Origin: Larix sibirica
Taxonomy: Eukaryota; Streptophyta; Pinopsida; Pinales; Pinaceae
DNA length: 13,433 nucleotides
Assembly (NCBI GenBank): GCA_004151065.3
Contig: NWUY0300094265.1
Location: forward strand, 5,393-18,825
Direction of reading: 5' to 3'
Under the pieces are notes generated by a model that worked only from the letters and a program-made list of their open reading frames with translations, was not told where the DNA came from and did no database searches. Each line of letters starts with the position of its first letter. Position 1 is the stretch's first letter. This document shows, piece by piece, positions 7,690 through 13,433 of this stretch. Both the position numbers and the translations under genes were made by a program.

Positions 7690-8587
7690 GGTTGTAGACA
7701 TTGTTGAAATAGTCAAAGAATATCAAGATATGTTCCCTTAGAGTTTACAAAAATGAAAGGGGATTAAATGAGAAATTGGTGAGATGAAGATTGAACCACA
7801 ACCTAGCACAAAGCTAGTGAGAAGTGCCCTTATCTAATGAAACCACATTGGAAGGAAAAATGCAAGAGAAAATAGATAAAATGCCAGAACCTAGCTTGAT
7901 CTTCTTGGTAGATAAATCACAATGAATCAACCCTATTGTTGTTCAAAATAAGAAAACATGTGAGATTATTGTATGTGTTGATTCCAAATCTTTTAATGAA
8001 GTTTGTGTTCATGATCCTTTCCCTGTAATTATATTTATTAATGAAATTTTATAAAAGGTAACAAGAAGTGAAGCATATTCATTTGATGATGGGATCTCGG
8101 GATATCACCAAGTGCACATTGCAAACAAAGATAAAAACAAAACCACCTTTACAACCTAACAAACTTCAACATCCATTGTAATGTCATGCCCTTTGGATTG
8201 AAGAATATTCTTGCATTTTTCTCATGCATACTGGTTAATGGTCACCACCTTTAATAAGTATTTTTCAAAGGTGTACCTGGATAATTGGACAATGTTCCTT
8301 GTATTAAAGGATCATATAACACATTTGCCCATAATGTTTGAAACATGTAGACAATTGCATATCTCATTGAACTTGACAAAGTGTATTTTATGTGCACCCT
8401 CTAGTGTTTTGTTTTGCTGGAACATGTGGTGTGCAAGGATGGTTTGTTGTTAAAAGAAGCTAGCACAGTTGTTATCTTAGACTTACCACCAACGAATATA
8501 CATATATTGCACTTAACCCTTTGATATATGAGATATCAAAAGTAATTCAATCGTAATTATGTTGCTTTTACATAATCTCTTGAAAAG
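7690..8587 (+). pseudogene. Gypsy reverse transcriptase, decayed
   Basis: The RT starts with remains of the pre-palm segment: EYQDMFP near 7715, then EIGEMKIE (7773-7796). Fragments of the RPYRLNP region and INPIVVQNKK (7926) follow. The palm follows in one frame to 8159: VCVDSKSFNEVCVHDPFP, then DDGISGYHQVHIANKDKNKT, carrying the first catalytic Asp (usual family reading D-G-F-S-G-Y-H-Q). A TAA at about 8046 and another at 8157 interrupt it. MPFGLKN follows in a second frame (about 8186), and a further shift before 8230 leads to KVYLDNWTMFL (from about 8267) and CRQLHISLNLTKCILC. The usual YLDD active-site motif reads YLDN, so the second Asp is lost. VVILDLPPTNIH and RNYVAFT after 8460 fit the connection to RNase H. 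The enzyme copied element RNA into DNA. Confidence 0.85.
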
Positions 8588-8612
8588 TTTTTTTTTCACT
8601 CGAAAAAAAACT
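8588..8612. repeat. T9/A8 inverted repeat at the gypsy-LINE boundary
   Basis: AG plus T9 (8588-8596), a six-base spacer CACTCG, then A8 plus CT make an inverted repeat at the point where gypsy RT-connection sequence ends. I take the T9 as the complement of a LINE poly(A) tail. TCACTCGAAAAAAA (8596-8609) also occurs inverted at 3216-3229. Confidence 0.6.
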
Positions 8613-8908
8613 ATACTTGGTATTCATATGAATCAAAGTATACAACATTCACCAATTCAACAAAAGAACTATTGCATGCACATATATCTGCTCTCTCTAA
8701 AATAATCAAGAAAACTTCAACATACTAAGGACCTAACAATTTCAACCCGTTGAAACCCATACAAGTACAGGAAAAACCTCTCAGTGATCCACCTACAAAT
8801 TATACAATCTTCCAATAAAGAGTAACCTTCCATACCAGAAAAAGAACACATAAAAACAACACGCAGTCTTCAAAACACAAACATAGATTTTGGAGAGGAC
8901 ACGTTGCC

Positions 8909-9061
8909 CTACAACACTTCTTCAATGAAAATGATGCCTTCCGGACAATTCAAGGCCTTTTTGGACAACATATCAGCTTCAACATTGTATTCTCTATAGA
9001 TATGTTGAAAGTAAATACCAGAAAAAGAATCCTGAAGCATTTTGATTCTATTACCAGTGTC
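8909..9061 (-). pseudogene. C-terminal tail of a LINE RNase H domain
   Basis: On the minus strand the frame reads NRIKMLQDSFSGIYFQHIYR, then EYNVEADMLSKKALNCPEG and IIFIEEVL before the stop TAG at 8911-8909. This is the end of the RNase H domain found at the C terminus of plant LINE ORF2 proteins: the H-x-x-R-E-x-N-x-x-A-D-x-L-S-K signature, with the last catalytic Asp (in EAD). RNase H removes the RNA strand during element copying. The same region of the + strand LINE at 13369-13433 reads HIFCELNVEDDSLSK, so the two are related copies. Upstream a two-base loss appears to break the frame near 9050. The fragment itself is uninterrupted over 45-50 codons. Confidence 0.8.
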
Positions 9062-9065
9062 TACT

Positions 9066-9389
9066 AGCTCTTTCCCAATGCAGAGTATTACTACATCTTA
9101 CAAAGAGGATTTTGTCAAGGCGCCTCTGAAGGTTTATTCCATGAAACCTTCACCTAATTCTGAAGTTTCCTCGGTTCCTTCCATTAGGTGTCAGAATGTT
9201 ACCATTCGCAATAAGAAAAAGAAGGGTAGGAAAAAGAAGGATTTACAAAAAAAATAGGATGGCTTTAAAATTTCTTATAAGCCATTGTCTATCCGTCTCA
9301 TTGAGGCTAATTCCAAGTTTTCATCTGATCTGGTTTCTCCATCTACTAGGGCCCTTAGAGCAGGCCAACCCTATACTGGGGATGTTTAA
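9066..9389 (+). pseudogene. LINE ORF1 C-terminal region
   Basis: One frame runs from about 9066 to the TAA at 9387-9389, broken only by a TAG at 9255-9257. It includes a Ser/Pro-rich section (MKPSPNSEVSSVPSIR) and then a strongly basic patch, NKKKKGRKKKDLQKK (about 9211-9254), which would favour RNA binding or nuclear entry. It ends RALRAGQPYTGDV. The typical ORF1 RNA-binding and CCHC domains are not seen; they would lie upstream and have been lost or never copied. The terminal TAA overlaps the ORF2 ATG as TAATG. The TAG follows an A-run (A8, 9247-9254), so a slip or a point change could have caused it. Assignment as ORF1 rests on position and composition. Confidence 0.5.
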
Positions 9390-9391
9390 TG
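9387..9391 (+). promoter_or_regulatory. TAATG stop-start overlap between ORF1 and ORF2
   Basis: TAA at 9387-9389 closes the ORF1-like frame and ATG at 9389-9391 opens the endonuclease frame, sharing one A. In the silkworm LINE SART1 such a UAAUG is known to allow translation of ORF2 by termination and reinitiation. The same role here is inference. Confidence 0.45.
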
Positions 9392-10110
9392 TCTATACTA
9401 TCCTTCAATATCCGTGGGGTTGGTGGGGCTAGGAAGGTTAGGGCTCTATCCAGACTCTTAAAATCTACTAACCTAGCCATTATTTTAATCCAAGAGACGA
9501 TGGGTTATGAGTCTCAGGCAGTTGAGACTTTTTCTAGGTTATTACCGGGTTGGGATTTTTGTGCTTTAGATTCAAATGGCTTACAAGGAGGATTAATCTC
9601 AAGCTCGAATCCCATAATTTCAAATTTCACACCATTCAGAATGGGAGGGGGAATTCTGATGGAGGGAATATTTAAGGAGTTTGATCATAAGTTGGCCATT
9701 TTAAATTGTTATGGGCCATACAAAGATAGAGATTTTTTTTGGAATTCTTTGGACTCCTGTGGGCTATTAAAAATCCCAAATTTAATCTTAGCAGGAGACT
9801 TAAATTTTACTTTGGTTGCGCATGAGAACTGGGGTCCCTTGGCTCGATTAGATCCCCTTTTCTGTTTTTTTCTCTAATCTCCTTCACATGTCAAATCTTA
9901 TTGATGTCCTTCCTGTCAAAGTTGACCTTACTTGGTATAATGCTAGGTATGGAGATGCTAGGATCAGTAAAAGACTAGACATATTCTTAATCGCTGAGAA
10001 TTTGACCCCTTCTCTCCAAAAGTATAGATCTTGGACGAAAAAATATACAATTTCATATCATTATCCTATTTTTCTATAGTTGGATGGTGTCAAATCTAAG
10101 AAGAACTATC
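9389..10110 (+). pseudogene. LINE ORF2 endonuclease (AP/EEP type), decayed
   Basis: This domain nicks chromosomal DNA to start target-primed reverse transcription. The first frame starts MSILSFNIRGVGG (Asn7 in the metal-site motif), then IQETMG with catalytic Glu36, GLQGGLIS, NCYGPYKDR (Tyr108) and LILAGDLNF with Asp137 and Asn139. At a T7 run (9865-9871) the frame shifts, consistent with slippage. The new frame continues NLIDVLPVKVDLTWYNAR and ISKRLDIFL to SYHYPIFL, where the family normally has S-D-H-x-P. The Asp is replaced by Tyr, while the final catalytic His is kept. A TAG at 10077-10079 follows, and LDGVKSKKNYPF continues in frame. The ATG at 9389 is a natural start because it directly overlaps the upstream stop. 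Non-functional as it stands. Confidence 0.88.
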
Positions 10111-10740
10111 CCTTTAATTTAATAACATGTGGCTTCAAGGCAAAAACAATTGCTTGATGGTTAGGGAAAGTTGGCAGAATTTTTCTATTCGAGAGGGTAT
10201 ATGTCCTATGGACTACTTGGTTAATAAACTTAAATGTCTAAAGAAGGAAGTGGTGAAGTGGCAGAAAGACAAAAAGGAGAAAGCTTAGGAATATCTACGA
10301 AAGATTGAGGAGATGATGAAGGGGATTCTGGATGCCAATTCAAAGGGGATCCTTATAGAAGGTGAAAAATTGGAATTACTAGAATTAGAAAAACAAAAGG
10401 ATCTCTTGCTTAAACAAGAAGAAATGACTTGGCGATTGAAGAGTAGGGTCGTATGGGTTGCATTCATGGATTTCAACACCAGATTCTTTCATAACTATGC
10501 TTCCTATAGAATAAATATTAATTCCATTTGGGATGTGAAGGATGATAGGGGGAATGTGTTACAAAACCAAAAAGATTTAGAAAGTTGTGCAAAGCCTCAT
10601 TTCTTTAAACACTTTAAATATCTTGGTTATAATCAAATGGATGCTCAATTGAAGGTAATTAGTCATATTCTTATTTCTTTAATCATGAACAGGGGAATGT
10701 TGTTGGGGACCCTATTTCTTTGAGAGAAATTGAGATGTTT
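10111..10740 (+). pseudogene. LINE ORF2 linker between endonuclease and RT
   Basis: A frame change near 10110 leads to an open frame reading MWLQGKNNCLMVRESWQNF, then LVNKLKCLKKEVVKWQKDKK. It is stopped by TAG at 10286-10288 and continues as a long helical, charged section (EGEKLELLELEKQKDLLLKQ, coiled-coil-like). Next comes MTWRLKSRVVWVAFMDFNTR FFH, matching the conserved W-x-x-x-S-R-x-x-W-...-N-T-x-F-F-H segment before plant LINE RTs, and NSIWDVKDDRGNVLQ. Near 10660 the protein-like reading moves to another frame (NHEQGNVVGDPISLREIEMF), and near 10740 it shifts again into the RT frame. Both shifts are single-base events by appearance. Confidence 0.8.
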
Positions 10741-11618
10741 TGAAACAATTTGTGAAGGATAAGAGTCCTGGACCGAATGCTTGGCCAATGGAACTCTTTA
10801 TACACTTTTTTGAACTTATGGGAAATGATATTTTGCAAATGGTTGAACAATCTCATATGGAAGGGTATGTCTCTAGTGCGATAAACTCTACCTTAATTGC
10901 CCTCATCCACATATCTAACAAACAAGATTCCTATAATGATTTTAGACCAATTGCTCTTTGCAACTTGGTCTATAAAATTATCACTAAAATTATCTCAAAC
11001 ATGATCAAACCCAAACTTGTTGACATGATGACAAAGCAACAATTTGGTTTGTTGGCTAATAGACAGATTTTGGATGTTGTTCGTGTCACCCAGGAGTGCT
11101 TACACTAAATTAAAGCGAAAGATGTTGATGCATTGATTTTGAAAACGGATTTGGTGAAAGCTTATGATCGTGTTAACTGGGTATATTTGAGGCTTTTACT
11201 AATTCAAATTGGTCTTCCTATTTCGATAACCAATTGGATTATGGCCTATGTAACATCTGCACAGTTCTCTATCCTTATTAATGGCTCACCCACTAGTTTT
11301 TTCCAAAGCACTAGGGGCCTTAGACAAGGCTGCCCACTTTCTCCTTTATTGCTCTTGTTGGTTATAGAGGGATTGAGTCGAATGATAAATGCTGCTAAAG
11401 CTAAAGGAAAATTAAAAGGCATTAAAATTTCATCTTCTGTCTTCATCACACATCTTTTATTTGTAGATGATGTGGTGCTATTTGGGAAAGGTATTGTGAT
11501 TGAGTGGTGTTGTTTTGCTGAAATTATAAATATATTATGTGCAACATTAGGGATGGAAGTGAGCATTTCCAAGTCTGTTTTTATTAGTCAAAAAGTTGAT
11601 GAGAACAGTCTAGATTAG
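10740..11618 (+). pseudogene. LINE ORF2 reverse transcriptase, best-preserved domain
   Basis: The RT copies element RNA at a nicked chromosomal site. One frame contains, in order: KDKSPGPNAWPMELF, then INSTLIALIHI (family LIPK changed), FRPIALCNLVYKIITKII, QQFGLL, TDLVKAYDRVNW with the first catalytic Asp, GLRQGCPLSP, and FVDDVVLFG, whose two catalytic Asp codons are 11466-11471. Only one stop (TAA, 11106-11108) interrupts the domain before the TAG at 11616. All three catalytic aspartates are present, unlike the gypsy RT nearby. Lack of an ATG is expected because the domain is internal to a long ORF2. The 108-codon minus-strand frame at 11572-11246 is a shadow. Confidence 0.92.
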
Positions 11619-12017
11619 ATTAAATTTTTTCTTCCCTATTAGATTACAAATTTGGAGGATGATTTTAAATTTTTGGGGTACTTCATAAAACCAAATTGTT
11701 ACAGGGTTTAAGACTGGTTATGGTTGGTAAAAAGGTATGAAAAGAGAATTTGCCATTGGAATTTTTGATTGCTATCATTGGGTGGTAGATTGACTCTTCT
11801 GAGAGCTATACTTGGGGGAATTCTAGTATATTGGTTTTCCCTAGCTCAGATTCGTAAGAGCATACTCAAGATGATCAGAAGCCTGATATTTATTTTTTTA
11901 TGGTCTGGGACCTCTGAAGGAGGCATAATGCATCTTGTTAGCTGGGAAAGGTTGTCGGTTCTGAAATGTATGGGTGCATGGGACATAAAAATATTTACTA
12001 GTTCACTACAACATTGA
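11619..12017 (+). pseudogene. LINE RT C-terminal (thumb-like) region
   Basis: The RT frame continues past TAG 11616. It reads FKFLGYFIKPNCY, DWLWLVKRYEKRICHWNF and LLSLGGRLTLLRAILGGIL, then VYWFSLAQIRKSILKMIRSL and FIFLWSG, matching the conserved region after the plant LINE RT core (Y-L-G-x-x-L-K, W-x-x-x-x-L-S-x-G-G-R, Y-W-x-S-L, F-L-W-G). Further stops occur at 11640 (TAG), 11709 (TAA) and 11766 (TGA), and the frame finally closes at TGA 12015-12017. These follow the usual readings closely, so decay is mainly by point mutation. Confidence 0.85.
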
Positions 12018-12444
12018 GTTTGAAAATCCTTTGGCGTGCTCTATTTGGGAATGGATTGCGGTGCGAGGTTTTGAAAGGAAAATATATCAAAGGCAATATT
12101 CTGCAATGGATTAGGAACCAGGTAAAACATAGAGGGAATGTACCGAATTTTTAGTCTAGTTTTATGAAAGTTTTTCCTTGGATAAGAAAAAGTCTTACCT
12201 GGAAGGTGGGATCGGGCACAAGCATACTGGTTGGAATTGACCCTTTTACAGGGAATGAAGAAAATTACTCATTATCACCTTATTTGTTGGATTATCTTTC
12301 GGAATTGGGGTTTATCACCTTTGCACACAACAAACGTCCTCCCTAGCTTCAATCTTCAAATTCTTACTGGTTGTCTACTAAGGGTCTTGGTTTGGAATTG
12401 TTTGGGAAAAGGACTGGGATAAATACATATCCTACCTCAACTCT
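12014..12444 (+). pseudogene. LINE ORF2 region between RT and zinc-binding domain
   Basis: The frame shifts at 12014 and reads LSLKILWRALFGNGLRCEVL KGKYIKG, then SFMKVFPWIRKSLTWKVGSG and SILVGIDPFTG, ending SLSPYLLDYLSELGF. This is the W-x-V-G-x-G-x-x-I-x-x-G-x-D-P segment typical of plant LINE ORF2 proteins before zf-RVT. In-frame stops occur at 12152-12154 (TAG), 12344-12346 (TAG) and 12446-12448 (TGA), where the frame changes again. Confidence 0.82.
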
Positions 12445-12933
12445 ATGAGAATCAGGCTGAGCTCTAATGATGATGAGTTGATATGGGTCTTCAATCAGAC
12501 TACTAGGCATATTACTGCAAAATCATCATACTCAACTATAGATCAGAATGAGTATTACTCTGTTCCTAAATGGTGGTTTAAGAAATTATGGAAGTGGCAT
12601 ATTCCTATGAAAATCAAATGTTTTATTTGGCTTACATGTGAAAATTGTTTATTGACTTGGGACAACTTATAGCGTAGAGGTTGGCAAGGTCCAAATATCT
12701 GGATGTTGTGCAGGGTTGAGTATGAGTCTATTGATCACATTTTTGTATATTGCTCATATGCAGTGCAATTGTGGAAAGTTGTTTGTAATCTCTTAAGCAT
12801 ATCACAGACTTGGGGGAATCTTTCCATTGATGGAAATTTTCATTCTTGTTACAAAAATTTCCTTGATCATAAAGTTCTTCCAGCATTTATCTGTTGGGAT
12901 GTTAGGCAGACTAGGAATTGTTCAATTTTTTAA
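12445..12933 (+). pseudogene. LINE zf-RVT zinc-binding domain
   Basis: This frame reads WWFKKLWKWHIPMKIKCFIW, the P-x-K-x-x-x-F-x-W entry motif of the zf-RVT family, then ENCLLTWDNL. A TAG at 12670-12672 follows, and RRGWQGPNIWMLC continues, ending IDHIFVYCSYAVQLW. The family binds zinc through a Cys-x-x-Cys ... His ... Cys set. Here the first Cys position reads Trp (NIWMLC), while the second Cys, the His (DHIF) and the last Cys (VYCSY) are kept, so metal binding would be damaged. The domain lies between RT and RNase H in plant LINEs. The open stretch runs to TAA 12931-12933. Confidence 0.85.
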
Positions 12934-13433
12934 GGGAAAAAACATAGTTTACATGCTAGTTGTCTGAGAATCATTTCCATGTATAAGGAGTACTATACTG
13001 TGGACGTAAATATTAGAAATCCCAGGAAGATTGTTGATTTACCTATCACATATGTTGCTACAGGTTTTTTCAATGGTGCTGCACAAGGAGGGTAGTGTGC
13101 AGTAGGTATGTTGCTGAAAATTAATTCATACCACTTTTTTAGGTTCAAAATGAATTGTGTACTTGGTACAAATACTAAAGCTGAACTAATGGCTGTATGG
13201 GGCCTTGCTAGTTTGGCTTCTACATTTGGCATTGATACTATTAAAATTTACAGGGACTCCATGGTTATTGTAAATTGGGAAAAACAACGATGTAATATCC
13301 AGATAATTGCTTTCCAACAGTGGTGCAGAAGGACGAAATTTATGTTATCCTCCTTCTTGGATATTTGTATTGAACATATTTTTTGTGAGCTGAATGTGGA
13401 GGATGATTCCCTCTCTAAGGAGGATTTGGATGG
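12934..13433 (+). pseudogene. LINE RNase H domain, truncated by the window edge
   Basis: The frame of the zinc-binding domain continues without a shift. The RNase H fold is visible: ATGFFNGAAQGG (usually F-D-G-A, so the first catalytic Asp reads Asn), NTKAELMAVWGL with the catalytic Glu, IYRDSMVIVNW with the next Asp (family G-D-S, here R-D-S), and HIFCELNVEDDSLSKEDLDG with the last Asp. A TAG at 13093-13095 interrupts the first strand. The window ends close to the normal C terminus. RNase H would degrade the RNA strand of the RNA-DNA hybrid. The D-to-N change (GAT to AAT) fits cytosine deamination on the other strand. Confidence 0.88.

Larger units (their letters stand above)
4882..8587 (+). 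mobile_element. Ty3/gypsy-type LTR retrotransposon, decayed, 3' part missing
   Basis: The order upstream coding relics, retropepsin, spacer, reverse transcriptase on one strand is the protease-before-RT order of LTR elements, and the RT motifs are of the gypsy type. The left boundary is uncertain: no LTR was delimited and the start given is only the first coding-like relic. The right boundary at about 8587 is where gypsy-like sequence stops and a poly-T run begins, interpreted as the end of a minus-strand LINE. RNase H, integrase and the 3' LTR are absent from the window. Many stops and frameshifts show the element is long dead. Confidence 0.75.
8588..9061 (-). mobile_element. 3' end of a LINE on the minus strand
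   Basis: Read on the minus strand, this fragment starts inside the RNase H domain near 9061, reaches a stop at 8911-8909, continues through about 310 bp of 3' UTR, and ends at an A-run (T9 on the + strand, 8588-8596) that would be the poly(A) tail. The 5' part of the element is absent, as is usual for 5'-truncated LINE insertions. The right boundary is uncertain: weak RNase H-like similarity may extend to about 9140. It replaces the expected continuation of the gypsy pol on the + strand, suggesting insertion into that element. No target-site duplication could be fixed because the right flank is another LINE. Confidence 0.65.
9062..13433 (+). mobile_element. Plant L1-type LINE, 5'-truncated, runs off the window
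   Basis: In order this holds the end of an ORF1-like region, AP-type endonuclease, reverse transcriptase, zf-RVT zinc-binding domain and RNase H. This is the arrangement of plant L1-clade non-LTR retrotransposons. The ORF1 N terminus and 5' UTR are missing, so the copy seems 5'-truncated. The 3' end (final RNase H residues, 3' UTR, poly(A)) lies beyond the window. ORF2 changes frame near 9865-9871, 10110, 10660, 10740, 12014 and 12445 and has roughly a dozen in-frame stops, yet almost every domain is still readable. It is therefore a moderately old, inactive copy. Confidence 0.9.

Noticed and set aside
11246-11572. 108-codon minus-strand frame
   Set aside because: It is fully antisense to the well-conserved LINE RT core, which explains the lack of stops.
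8588-13433. Single LINE inverted by twin priming
   Set aside because: Twin priming inverts the 5' part of the copy. Here the inverted piece carries the RNase H end, stop and 3' UTR, so it must come from a separate copy.
1-13433. tRNA, rRNA or organelle genes
   Set aside because: No B-box-like GGTTCGAATCC with matching acceptor arms and no conserved rRNA or organelle gene segment was found on either strand.

Overview
The window looks like nuclear DNA of a land plant, most likely a seed plant with a large, repeat-rich genome. A gymnosperm is possible, but that is a guess from the style of the retroelements. The sequence is AT-rich. It has no bacterial-style gene packing, no operons and no recognisable tRNA or rRNA. 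Most coding signal is decayed retrotransposon sequence broken by stops and frameshifts. I find no intact gene and no convincing new functional system. I read the window as a retroelement graveyard with nested insertions.

Layout. (1) Positions 1-1640 are AT-rich non-coding DNA with one CpG-rich pocket near 400-600, which could be the 5' end of a host transcription unit; this is unproven. (2) Positions 1640-2850 hold five independent short tandem duplications with units of about 44-75 bp. (3) Positions 2990-3115 are a decayed GC-rich repeat. Positions 3116-4880 have no recognisable gene and might include the leader or LTR of the next element. (4) Positions about 4882-8587 contain fragments of a Ty3/gypsy-type LTR retrotransposon on the + strand. 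They comprise unidentified upstream coding relics, a retropepsin (about 5996-6700), an unassigned inter-domain reading frame (6867-7200), and a reverse transcriptase (about 7690-8587) whose active-site YLDD reads YLDN. RNase H, integrase and the 3' LTR are missing. (5) Positions about 8588-9061 hold the 3' end of a LINE on the minus strand: the RNase H tail, a stop codon and a 3' UTR, ending at a poly-T run that would be its poly(A) tail. (6) From about 9062 to the window edge is a second, much longer LINE of the plant L1 type on the + strand. It has the C-terminal end of an ORF1, then ORF2 with AP-type endonuclease, reverse transcriptase, zf-RVT zinc-binding domain and RNase H. It is cut by the window edge.

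How the parts relate. The gypsy pol is interrupted near 8590 by LINE sequence, so the rest of the gypsy element may lie beyond 13433. The two LINE copies lie head to head. The + strand LINE is the best preserved piece: its RT active site (FVDD) is intact, but endonuclease, zinc-binding and RNase H residues are altered and several stops and frameshifts break ORF2. The ORF1 stop and ORF2 start overlap as TAATG, an arrangement known to couple translation in some animal LINEs. A 45-bp tandem duplication inside the dead gypsy element carries the same stop codon in both copies, so small tandem duplications happened here after the element died, as they did in the left part of the window.
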